Shown here piece after piece: positions 54,415-64,000 of a stretch of DNA of 64,000 nt. Origin of the DNA: Acinetobacter sp. ANC 4558 (GTDB lineage: Bacteria > Pseudomonadota > Gammaproteobacteria > Pseudomonadales > Moraxellaceae); assembly GCF_002135375.1 (NCBI RefSeq), contig NZ_NEGH01000010.1, positions 1 through 64,000 of the forward strand. The letters are read 5' to 3'. The translations under genes were made by a program, and so were the position numbers. The notes beneath the pieces are model-generated. The model saw nothing but the letters and a program-made list of their open reading frames with translations. It was not told where the DNA came from and made no database searches. The stretch's first letter is position 1. Each line of letters starts with the position of its first letter.

Positions 54415-55827
54415 TTATTTTTTGTGGTATAAGCTATAATAGCTGATATAACAGGCAATAATAAAGATGATACATCCTATAAAGCCTGGCAACATTTCTG
54501 CATCAAATACCATGCTAATACATGTAATCAAACAAAAAACAAAACCAAGAATAGGTACGAGTGGAAAGAGTGGTGCGGCAAAACCAAGCTCATCTTTTGT
54601 ATGTCCTTCTTTATACCACTGGCGTCTAAAGTTAAACTGACTCAAACAAATACTCATCCAGACAACAACCATGGTAAATGCGGCAACACCAAGTAAGTTT
54701 TTAAAGATAGTTTCAGGAGAGAATTGTTCTGAAAGCAGGCCTGGTAAAGCACCAAACATTGTGATGATGACTGCAATATAAGGAATTCCTCGTGTATTTA
54801 CTCTAGAGAAAATTTGAGGTAACTGCTTTTTATATGATAAAGACCACATCATACGAGAGGCTGCAAATAATCCTGAATTGGCCGCAGAGAGTAATGCTGT
54901 GATAATCACAAAACGGATAATGTCTTCAGCATATGGGATGCCAATTTGATTGAACACAGTAACGAAAGGGCTACTGCTCACACCTTCAGCATTTAAGCCT
55001 GCTGCTTGGTGAGGTAATAATGCACTAATGACAACAATTGTGCCGACAAAGAAAATTAATAAACGCCATATTGCGGTATTAATTGCTTTGGGTACATTTT
55101 TAGCAGGATCTTGCGTTTCTCCTGCGGCTACACCAATTAATTCTGTTCCAGAAAAGGCAAAATTTACAATGAGCATGGTCGCAAATATTGGAAATAAGCC
55201 TTCAGGGAACCAACCTGATGCTGTGAGATTACTAAATAATGGTGCGGACTCATAACTTTCATATGAGAGTACGCCAACAATTGCCATTAAGCCTAAAATA
55301 ATAAAAGCGACCACTGTAATGACTTTAACTAAAGCAAGCCAAAACTCGGACTCTGCAAACCAACGCGTTGAGCTCATATTCATGCCAAAAACAAATGCAG
55401 CAAAAATGATGGTCCAGATCCAAACGGAAATGTGGGGAAACCATTCTTGCATGAGTAATGCGGCGGCAGTGAATTCTGTTCCTAAGGTTGCTGACCAAGT
55501 TAGCCAATATAACCAAGTCATTGTATAACCAGTACCAGGGCCAATATATCTGCTCGCATATGCACCAAATGAACCAGATTCTGGCATATGAACGGCAAGC
55601 TCACCTAAACAGAGCATGACCATATAGGCGATAAGTCCACCGAGGAAATAGGCGATGATGGCACCAATTGGGCCTGTTTGAGCAATAACTTCACCAGAAC
55701 CTAAAAATAAACCAGTTCCGATTGCGCCACCAAGGGAAATCATGACAAGGTGTCGCGTACTCATTGCACGTTTTAGGGGCGCTGGGTTGCTTTGGTGCGA
55801 AGTGCCTTCACTCGGAGATTGATGCAT
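54415..55827 (-). CDS. Amino acid permease (AAT family)
   Basis: 470 residues from ATG 55827; a GTG at 55857 would add ten. Twelve membrane segments with the AAT signature LKRAMSTRHLVMISLGGAIGTGLFLGSG, MPESGSFGAYASRYIGPGTGYTMTWLYWLTW, and FSGTELIGVAAGETQDPAKNVPKAI. The family imports a variety of amino acids by proton symport; the sequence resembles S-methylmethionine, lysine and asparagine permeases and the substrate cannot be fixed. Confidence 0.87.
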   Translation of the reverse strand: MHQSPSEGTSHQSNPAPLKRAMSTRHLVMISLGGAIGTGLFLGSGEVIAQTGPIGAIIAYFLGGLIAYMVMLCLGELAVHMPESGSFGAYASRYIGPGTGYTMTWLYWLTWSATLGTEFTAAALLMQEWFPHISVWIWTIIFAAFVFGMNMSSTRWFAESEFWLALVKVITVVAFIILGLMAIVGVLSYESYESAPLFSNLTASGWFPEGLFPIFATMLIVNFAFSGTELIGVAAGETQDPAKNVPKAINTAIWRLLIFFVGTIVVISALLPHQAAGLNAEGVSSSPFVTVFNQIGIPYAEDIIRFVIITALLSAANSGLFAASRMMWSLSYKKQLPQIFSRVNTRGIPYIAVIITMFGALPGLLSEQFSPETIFKNLLGVAAFTMVVVWMSICLSQFNFRRQWYKEGHTKDELGFAAPLFPLVPILGFVFCLITCISMVFDAEMLPGFIGCIIFIIACYISYYSLYHKK

Positions 55828-55932
55828 ATAATGTGAAAAAATTAAGAATTGAAGCACACTATTTTAGTGAAAATATTCATTTGTGCAATCGATTAGTGAT
55901 TAATTAATAGAAAGATAGTTTATTATTTTACA

Positions 55933-56008
55933 TGGCGTCCCTACGGGGATTCGAACCCCGGTTACCGCCGTGAAAGGGCGATGTCCTAGGCCTCTAGACG
56001 ATAGGGAC
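55933..56008 (-). tRNA. tRNA-Glu (TTC)
   Basis: 76 bases on the minus strand folding into a full cloverleaf: acceptor GTCCCTA paired with TAGGGAC, anticodon TTC in CCCTTTCACGG, T-loop TTCGAAT, and encoded CCA after discriminator G. Confidence 0.97.
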
Positions 56009-56028
56009 GTTTAGAAGATAGCGGTATC

Positions 56029-56688
56029 TTATTGATTCGCTATCAATGTGTCAACTAAATTTGGTGCTAATTTGTTTAAAATATAACAAAACAGTTCAGC
56101 AGTCTTCTGCGTATCGTATAATGCAGAATGTGCTTCTTTTCCATCGAACTCAATTCCAGCTTGAATACAGGATTTTGCAAGCACTGTTTGACCAAACATA
56201 ACGGCACTAAGAGTTACTGTATCAAAAACAGAAAAGCTGTGGAACGGGTTTTGATTTTTTGTTCCTGTGCGTGTAATAGCAGCTTGCAAGAAACCTAAAT
56301 CAAAATGTGCGTTATGACCGACCAAAACGGCATGTGTGCAGTTTTGGTCACGACGAACATTATTCACTGCTTTGAATATACGCTTGAGCGCAGATTTTTC
56401 ATCTTCAGCCATTGCAACACGCATTGGATTGAAGGGGTCAATGCCAATAAAATCTAGAGAGCGACGATCTAGATGCGCTCCTTCAAATGGATTAATATGT
56501 GCATGATAGGCTTCACCTGGAACAAATTTTCCTTCTGCATCATATATAATCGGTATTGCAGCAATTTCTAATAAAGCATCGGTTTGTGAATTAAAACCTG
56601 CTGTTTCGACATCGACAACAACAGGTAAAAATCCTCGAAAACGCTGACCAATGATTGGTAGGGTTTCGTCTGTCACATTTTTCTCCAT
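56029..56688 (-). CDS. rnt: Ribonuclease T
   Basis: 219 residues with DEDDh exonuclease motifs: [28 protein letters not shown] and the final [16 protein letters not shown]. Trims 3' ends of tRNA and other stable RNAs. The start overlaps the end of pyrC by 16 bases, so the two are translated in tandem, and the tRNA-Glu follows immediately. Confidence 0.95.
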   Translation of the reverse strand: MEKNVTDETLPIIGQRFRGFLPVVVDVETAGFNSQTDALLEIAAIPIIYDAEGKFVPGEAYHAHINPFEGAHLDRRSLDFIGIDPFNPMRVAMAEDEKSALKRIFKAVNNVRRDQNCTHAVLVGHNAHFDLGFLQAAITRTGTKNQNPFHSFSVFDTVTLSAVMFGQTVLAKSCIQAGIEFDGKEAHSALYDTQKTAELFCYILNKLAPNLVDTLIANQ

Positions 56689-57707
56689 TGAATGGTTTTT
56701 CCTGCGTAAAGCGGAATAATTTTTTCACCATCCAAATAGTCTAAACTTTCTGGAATAACTTGATCTTCTTTCACTAAGGTAATTGTTTTAGTGTTACGAG
56801 GTAGACCGTAAAAATCTGCACCGAAAAAGCTTGCAAACCCTTCTAGACGATCAATTTTACTGACTTGATCAAATGCTTGTGCATATAACTCAATTGCAGT
56901 AGGCGCACTATAGCATCCTGCACAACCACATGCATTTTCTTTTGCATTTTTTGAATGTGGCGCACTATCGGTACCAAGGAAAAACTGTGGATTTCCACTG
57001 GTTGCAACTTCAAGTAGAGTTTGTTGATGTGTCTGGCGCTTTAAAATCGGCAAACAATAAAAATGAGGTTTAACCCCACCGACCAACATATCATTACGAT
57101 TAAATAATAAATGCTGTGGCGTGATTGTTGCAGCCACGTTACGATCTTGTTCTAAAACAAATTGTGCAGCATCACTGGTGGTAATGTGTTCTAGTACAAT
57201 TTTTAACTTTGGAAATTGTCTTAGAAGAGGGGTTAATACTTCATCTAAAAAGCGTTTTTCACGATCAAAAATATCAACATGATTATGAGTTACTTCACCA
57301 TGTAATAATAATGGTACTTGATGCGTTTCTAACTGTTCAATCACGGCATAAACTTTACGAATATCGCTAACACCATTATCGGAATTCGTTGTTGCACCTG
57401 CTGGATATAGTTTAATTGCATTAACGAATTCAGAATCTTTAACCTTCTTTACTTCGTCTGGAGAGGTATGGTCTGTAAAATATAACACCATTCGAGGGTC
57501 AAATTGCGTATCAATGGGTACGTGAGCCAAGATTCTTTCACGATATGCCTCAGCCTCAGCAACGGTTTTTACAGGAGGAACTAAATTAGGCATACAGATC
57601 GCTCTGGCAAATTGTCGAGCTAAATCTGGCACAGTTCTTTGGAGTGCAATACCATCACGTAAATGTGCATGCCAATCATCTGGTTGGACTATAGTAATCG
57701 TATTCAA
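56673..57707 (-). CDS. pyrC: Dihydroorotase
   Basis: 344 residues, class II Pyr[12 protein letters not shown] (metal-binding HxH), the carboxylated lysine in [46 protein letters not shown] and [14 protein letters not shown]. Third step of pyrimidine synthesis. The start codon at 57707 is TTG (reading MNTITIVQ); no in-frame ATG before the conserved HxH motif exists, so low translation initiation is likely. Confidence 0.95.
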   Translation of the reverse strand: MNTITIVQPDDWHAHLRDGIALQRTVPDLARQFARAICMPNLVPPVKTVAEAEAYRERILAHVPIDTQFDPRMVLYFTDHTSPDEVKKVKDSEFVNAIKLYPAGATTNSDNGVSDIRKVYAVIEQLETHQVPLLLHGEVTHNHVDIFDREKRFLDEVLTPLLRQFPKLKIVLEHITTSDAAQFVLEQDRNVAATITPQHLLFNRNDMLVGGVKPHFYCLPILKRQTHQQTLLEVATSGNPQFFLGTDSAPHSKNAKENACGCAGCYSAPTAIELYAQAFDQVSKIDRLEGFASFFGADFYGLPRNTKTITLVKEDQVIPESLDYLDGEKIIPLYAGKTIQWRKM

Positions 57708-57988
57708 AGCAATTCATACAATGCAAATAATATGAATGATAATCTAAATATAAGGAAAAAGATAATCACAAATTATAAAAAATGGGTCGGAAAAAATAAA
57801 AATCTAGTTTTAAGGATTGAAATTAATTTTATGATGAAAGTATTGATATAATATTACAAGATACGATAGTTCACGTAATAGGGAATGCTTTGTTTGATAC
57901 AAATTATTTTATTCTGGGGTGCTAGAATATCTTTGAATAAGACATCGAGTTTTTCTGTATGATTGATAAAAAAATTAGAAAATGATTA
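57708..57988. other. Region between pyrC and argG
   Basis: AT-rich, no gene supported on either strand. It contains the pyrC promoter region. Confidence 0.4.
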
Positions 57989-58016
57989 AAAAAACCACCA
58001 AGAGGTGGTTTTTTTA
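57989..58016 (-). terminator. Terminator of argG
   Basis: AAAAAACCACC / GGTGGTTTTTT around AAGA, 14 bases past the argG stop. Confidence 0.88.
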
Positions 58017-58029
58017 TAACCAGATCAAC

Positions 58030-59385
<1,356 letters not shown>

Positions 59386-59445
59386 CTATTTTCAAAATAG
59401 GCACCACATTACATGGGTGGCCAGAGAGAATTTTATAAACGCAGT

Positions 59446-59451
59446 ATTATA
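59446..59451 (-). promoter_or_regulatory. Likely -10 element of argG
   Basis: A perfect TATAAT on the minus strand 73 bases before the argG start. No convincing -35 at standard spacing was seen, and no clear ARG box was identified. Confidence 0.4.
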
Positions 59452-59596
59452 ACACTCTCAAAACAATTTTTTGTTGTTTTAGCTCGAATTTATTCTTTTA
59501 ATCAGAAAAAGAATAAATATCTTGTAATAAGCAATGCATAAATTCAAAAAGTTAATTTTAAATAATACATCTGTACGCATCGTAAAAATTGTGTTG

Positions 59597-60448
59597 TTAA
59601 AGCTTATCGTTTAGACCAATAAATTGTTTTTCAATTGAAGTAAATCCGTGATCTTGCCGAGCAATTAAATAGAGCCCAATATTGCGATATTGTTCAGGAA
59701 GTTCCATATAGTGTTGAATTTTGTGTTTTTCAACCAAAGATTTTGCCACAATGGAAACGCCCATTCCCAGTTGAGTAAATTGAATCAAGGCTTCATAATC
59801 ATAAATGTGTGTAAGCTCACCTTTTGTCACTTGGTAGTCATTGTAAATGGCTTGAAGTGTTGTCAAACAGCAACAATCTTCTGATGCGAACAAAATATTT
59901 TGGCGATCAATACAATCTGCAATATTATCGTGATTCAAAACATTCTTTCCAATCAGGACTAAATGCTCATCGGCTTTATGAATATATTGCAAATTCTTAT
60001 GTTTTGGATAACCAAGTACATAGGCAATATCTAAATTTCCCTGTAAAACTTCATCTTCAATATAATTAGTTGCACCCGTTTTCATGGTAATTGAAAGATC
60101 AGGATAAGTTTCATAAAGTTGACGAAATGAAGGATAAAACAACATTCCCCCTAAGCTTGCATTGGTGCCAAAGCGTAAATAACGCTCTTGTTGATAAATT
60201 TTATGTTCTGTTTCTTCCCACGTAAACATCATTTTTTTGTATTACTGATAGAGATTAAGACCTGATTCGGTCAGCTCAACGCCTTTAGGTTTTCGAATAA
60301 AAAGTTGACGTTTATAGTGATTTTCTATTTTTTTTATTTTGGCAGTCATATTCGATTGCAGGTAATTGAGCTTGTTGGCTGCTGCGGTAATGCTTTTCAT
60401 TTCAGCAACAGTTACAAATGATCGGATATCACTCATATCAATATTCAT
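59597..60448 (-). pseudogene. LysR-family regulator interrupted by a stop codon
   Basis: N-terminal winged helix from ATG 60448 (MSDIRSFVTVAEMKSITAAANKLNYLQSNMTAKIKKIE, KPKGVELTESG) and the effector domain in the same frame (LRFGTNASLGGMLF, ILFASEDCCCL, QLGMGVSIVAKSLVEKH), separated by a single TAA at 60242-60244. One base change explains it. Without read-through the regulator is split; the DNA-binding piece alone (68 residues) might persist. It is divergent from the EamA gene it probably controlled. Confidence 0.8.
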
Positions 60449-60606
60449 GTCTATTTCTCGGTTATATTTACATTAATATTTAAAGTGCTTTTTGATTAAT
60501 CTTTCATAGGCATCAAAAATAGTGATGGACACATTAAAACATAGCATTATTCATGATGTCATTTATTTTTTACACTAGATTGACTCAACGTTGTTAGATG
60601 TAGCAA

Positions 60607-61524
60607 ATGAATATTAAAGTGATTAGTGCCATTACTGTGTTATGTCTAATTTGGGGGTCTTTATGGGGACTCATTAAATTTAGTTTACAAATTTTTCCAC
60701 CTTATTTATTTATTTCTGTGCGACTGATTTTGGCGGCATTAACACTTACTATTGTACAATTATTGCTTAAAAAATCAGTCGTTCCAGAATTCGGAGATTG
60801 GCGAAAACTCTTTATTCTTAGTTTTCTGACATGTTTAGGTTTTTATGCAACTCAAACATTCGCGATGCAATTTGTAGATTCAGGTTTATCTGCTGTGTTG
60901 GTCTTCACTATGCCGATATTTGTTGGTGTTCTGGCGCATTTTATTTTAAATGAGAGGCTGAACAAACAGAAAATAATTGGTCTTATATTTGGCGCATTAG
61001 GATTATTTTCTATTCTTTTGCCTCAACTTCAACATATCCACTTTAATTTGTCATTGCTGGGACAAGGACTTTTAATTTCATCTGGTTTTTTCTGGGCACT
61101 GAGTACGGTTTATATTAAGAAAAATTTTGCAACATATGACAAAATTAAACTCACCATTTGGCAAATGTTACTTGGTGGCACGGTGATTCTAATAGGCGCC
61201 TTAATTTTGGAACCTATTGAAGTTCATGTATGGTCAAATCCTTTGCATAATAGTATTTTATTCTATACAGCAATTATTGGAACTGGTTCGACCTTAGCAC
61301 TTTGGGGCTGGATTATCAGTCAGGTTGATACGTTTGTAGCTTCAATTTCAATTATGTGTATTCCAATTCTCAGCCTTTTATTTGGTTATATTTTTTGGCA
61401 TGAGCCGATCACAATTAACATTTTAATGGGTGCGATGTTTATTTGTATTGGTATCATTTTTAGCTCAATGAGTTTAAAAATGAAGAAGAAACCAGAAATA
61501 CAATTAAAATTAGACCGACGTTAA
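60607..61524 (+). CDS. EamA/DMT-family exporter
   Basis: 305 residues, ten membrane segments in two EamA repeats: LCLIWGSLWGLIKFSL, RLILAALTLTIV, GLSAVLVFTMPIFVGVLAHFILNERL, then the second repeat ending SILSLLFGYIFWHEPI-like segment. Exports amino acids or metabolites in relatives. Divergent from the interrupted LysR gene (158 bases apart), whose loss may alter its expression. Weak ribosome site. Confidence 0.85.
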   Translation: MNIKVISAITVLCLIWGSLWGLIKFSLQIFPPYLFISVRLILAALTLTIVQLLLKKSVVPEFGDWRKLFILSFLTCLGFYATQTFAMQFVDSGLSAVLVFTMPIFVGVLAHFILNERLNKQKIIGLIFGALGLFSILLPQLQHIHFNLSLLGQGLLISSGFFWALSTVYIKKNFATYDKIKLTIWQMLLGGTVILIGALILEPIEVHVWSNPLHNSILFYTAIIGTGSTLALWGWIISQVDTFVASISIMCIPILSLLFGYIFWHEPITINILMGAMFICIGIIFSSMSLKMKKKPEIQLKLDRR

Positions 61525-62269
61525 CTGATTTAATTTACTAGAATGTGAGGGGGTAAAAGAAATCAGAGATTAAATAACTAAAGTTTTATATAAAAATAAT
61601 TAGAAAAAATCTTGGTATTTTTAATATGTTAGAAATGAATATGAAATATTTCGGAGAAAGGATTTTATAGAGAGTATAATACAAAATTATTTTGCATGAT
61701 TTCTATAAAAAATTAATAACCGTTAATATTCCATTTAGTACTATTTCCATGAATGTTTTTAGAAATAGATTGGTCTTTAATTCCTATTGTATGTTGATGT
61801 GCTCTTATATGACCTAGCATCAATAAATATTCAATCTAAGTCAGCATGACTAGATAATAGTTTAAATATTTTGAGCAACTTATGATCTTTAGACTAGCAA
61901 TTAACCACAGAGATTAATGGGGATAGATTCTAGCTTATATCCGTATTGATGATTCAGTATTGTTCGAGGTATAGCGGAAGTAAATTTAGTTTAGCAATTG
62001 AATTTTACTTCCTCGCTATTATTTTGAACAGTAAATATCAATATACACGAATCAATATTTTAAAAATCTGGGTGAAATTAGTTTTTTGACATTTCCAATG
62101 AGTAACGTTATTAGCTTATTAAGTATGCAGTTAAAGATGATTATGAGAAATATAATTGATTTCATATGGATATATGAACTTAATGTAATAATTTTAGTTA
62201 GTTTAACTTTAATTATTAGTTAGGTAAATTAAATATTGGCATGAAAATTGTTTAAAAAATTACTCGAAG
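61525..62269. other. Gene-free stretch with a long hairpin
   Basis: About 745 AT-rich bases with no supported gene. At 61971-62019 the arms ATAGCGGAAGTAAATT and AATTTTACTTCCTCGCTAT form a stem of about 16 pairs with a small bulge, which may be a terminator or transcript end of unknown origin. Confidence 0.45.
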
Positions 62270-63889
62270 ATGAATCTAGAGAAATTATTAATGAGTAATC
62301 AACAAGAAAAACAGACTTATCAAATTTTAAATACGTTATTAACACGACGTTCAGTCCTTATTGGTGGTATGGCTTTACCTGCAATATCAATGTTTACGGC
62401 ATGTACTGAAGAAAATGCTCAGAAACATTCAATTAAGTCTGATTTTATAATACCTTTTGGTCCATATTCACCAGAAGATGCACCAAAAAAATTAGAAAAT
62501 GCACCAATTATTCCCGATGAAAAATCTGAGCCTATTATTGACCCTAATGCTATAAAAATGAATGTAGGCATTTATAACTTTGAATATAATTCATTTAAAC
62601 AATTGCGAGGTCGTCGTCTAGTGAGTAGGGGTACACCTGGATCGGTGGTATTTAGAGGTAAAGATGGTTCATTTGCTGTATATGAAAGCATTATCGACTA
62701 TGTGAAAAGATCAGTTGATAACCGATTTGTACTTCTATATAGAGGGATGTTAACTGCATTTAATGCAAGATCTCCTAAAGATTATGATGTTAGTTTTTTT
62801 ACTGCACCAGAATTTTACTGGAATGTTCCTTGGGGAGAATTTTTAAATATTGATGAGGTTTTAGTTGCTTCAGATTTATTTTTAAAATTGGTTACTCAAA
62901 AAGTCCGCAGCTTGATAGCTAATTTTCCAGAATGTGATTATGGGAAATTAATTTTATTACCAGGAACCATTGCTGCCTTAAAACCATCAGTGAGTGTTTT
63001 TAATAAAGATGGCAGAACAGCCAGCACGAAAGAAAAGCCAATTTATAATGCATCTAATCATTTGGTTTGTGTACATAATTTGCCCTTAAATGACGTATAT
63101 CAAAGACCAGCTTATATGATTTGGCCAAAACGTACCGTTTCAGGAATTGATTTTATTAATGGTAAAAGATGTGAGTTTGATGAAAATACGAAGCTTGCAG
63201 CGAATCGAATAAATCCAGATATTAACCATCGTGTAAAAATATGCAAATTAAATCCAGATAAAAGTTTAGTTATAAGAATTCATAATGTTTCTTCAGATAA
63301 AGTTGAAGCATTTGATGACTATGGTCGACAACTTTTAGATACAAGCTTTAATAATGAATTAATCCCAGGTTTACCATTTGGAATAAATATTTGTTTAGAT
63401 CATGTAGCAGCTAGTTCTACACATGATCGCTATCGAATGGCACAACTCAAAAATACGAAGTTTAAATTAGATTTTGTTATTGCAGCAGGCATTGGATTGG
63501 ACGAAAATAGTTATGGAAAATCAACAACCGTACAATATGCGATCCATAATGATGGTATTCAGGGAAGTAATCAGAATCCTCAGCAATTAAGTAAAATATT
63601 TTATAGTAATGTATCACAGGTTATTTCTGATCAAAATAAAATACGCTTTTTAACATTACCAGCGCTAAAAATATCAAAAGATGAAAAAAATAAATATCCG
63701 AGCATGATACGCATAGATCATAGTGCTGATTTTAATTATCCAGATAGATATTCAGGAATGCCCTCTATTATTGGTCCTATTAATCCAGCAAACGTACGTG
63801 TTTGGAATATTCCTGTCGATGTGAGAGATACATTAAAAACTCCAGAAGAGCTTAGAAGGGTTGTATCGGAAAAATGTGCATCTGTTTGA
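62270..63889 (+). CDS. Tat-signal lipoprotein resembling the nitrilase superfamily
   Basis: 539 residues. The N-terminus LLTRRSVLIGGMALPAISMFTAC joins a twin-arginine motif (TRRSVL) to a lipobox, so the folded protein should be exported by Tat and lipid-anchored. The body shows a spaced set reminiscent of carbon-nitrogen hydrolases: FTAPEFYWNVPWGE (Glu181), GKLILLPGTIAALK, a lysine in WPKRTVSG, and GINICLDHVAASSTHDRY (Cys375), followed by DFVIAAG. That Glu-Lys-Cys order matches the nitrilase triad, but similarity is slight. ATG 62291 (MSNQQEKQ) is an alternative start. No recognisable partner gene is visible. Confidence 0.55.
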   Translation: MNLEKLLMSNQQEKQTYQILNTLLTRRSVLIGGMALPAISMFTACTEENAQKHSIKSDFIIPFGPYSPEDAPKKLENAPIIPDEKSEPIIDPNAIKMNVGIYNFEYNSFKQLRGRRLVSRGTPGSVVFRGKDGSFAVYESIIDYVKRSVDNRFVLLYRGMLTAFNARSPKDYDVSFFTAPEFYWNVPWGEFLNIDEVLVASDLFLKLVTQKVRSLIANFPECDYGKLILLPGTIAALKPSVSVFNKDGRTASTKEKPIYNASNHLVCVHNLPLNDVYQRPAYMIWPKRTVSGIDFINGKRCEFDENTKLAANRINPDINHRVKICKLNPDKSLVIRIHNVSSDKVEAFDDYGRQLLDTSFNNELIPGLPFGINICLDHVAASSTHDRYRMAQLKNTKFKLDFVIAAGIGLDENSYGKSTTVQYAIHNDGIQGSNQNPQQLSKIFYSNVSQVISDQNKIRFLTLPALKISKDEKNKYPSMIRIDHSADFNYPDRYSGMPSIIGPINPANVRVWNIPVDVRDTLKTPEELRRVVSEKCASV

Positions 63890-64000
63890 GCAGTGTTTTA
63901 TTGTCTAAATTAATTAATTTAATATTATAAGTGAGTTTTGTAGCTTAAATAAACTTTTATTAATTAAATTTAATATTTTTTAGTTTTTTCGATATTTTAA

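Noticed and set aside
57663..57851. 62-codon plus-strand frame overlapping the pyrC start
   Set aside because: Overlaps conserved pyrC sequence in another frame and otherwise consists of AT-rich noncoding DNA.

Overview
The window reads as a chromosomal segment of an Acinetobacter species. The grounds are low GC with very AT-rich intergenic DNA, and gene neighbourhoods I recognise from that genus: purD-purH-fis, prmA next to a DUF3426 zinc-ribbon protein, thiG-thiS-DUF423 next to rpoH, gspL-gspM-pyrD-cvpA-purF, and rnt-pyrC next to a tRNA-Glu. Species cannot be decided from sequence reading alone.

Left part (1-20200) is accessory DNA. It opens with the end of a glutamate decarboxylase gene, then a glutamate/GABA antiporter and a glutamate racemase homologue, which together look like a glutamate-dependent acid-resistance module. 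Next comes a complete chaperone-usher fimbrial cluster (major pilin, chaperone, usher, tip adhesin, minor pilin, plus a second pilin on the opposite strand), then a PAAR protein with a C-terminal extension followed two bases later by a lipoprotein (possible type VI secretion effector and immunity pair). An identical 70-bp direct repeat lies on both sides of this fimbria-PAAR block. A Fur-box-preceded TonB siderophore receptor, a lipocalin and a TIGR03643 protein follow. The section is littered with remnants: pieces resembling umuD and umuC, a tyrosine integrase interrupted by a stop codon next to the 3' half of a CAT-anticodon tRNA, two opposed fragments of XRE-type repressors, and the front half of an HtpX-like protease.

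Middle part (20250-28500) is core: purD, purH, fis, a DUF3426 protein, prmA, a small secreted protein and mnmG. From 28500 to 33930 is a second accessory patch with small or decayed ORFs, a Com-like zinc-finger gene coupled to a 282-residue protein with a permuted papain-like His/Cys arrangement, and several small lipoproteins and an LprI-like protein.

Right part (33930-61520) is mostly housekeeping: an HxlR regulator with divergent NAD(P)H oxidoreductase, a WYL regulator, a glutathione transferase, thiamine genes, rpoH, tusA-like, a cold-shock gene, rhlB, gpsA, sixA-like, gspLM, pyrD-cvpA-purF, an M48-like membrane protein that has lost its zinc ligands, a possible HolD (psi) subunit, ghrB-like, an amino acid permease, tRNA-Glu, rnt-pyrC, argG, a LysR gene broken by one stop codon and a divergent EamA exporter. 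The window ends with a Tat-signal lipoprotein that looks like a distant nitrilase-superfamily member.

The best candidates for undescribed biology are the PAAR-lipoprotein pair, the Com-coupled papain-like protein, the M48 pseudoprotease and the nitrilase-like lipoprotein. All functional readings come from motif recognition by eye; no searches were run.
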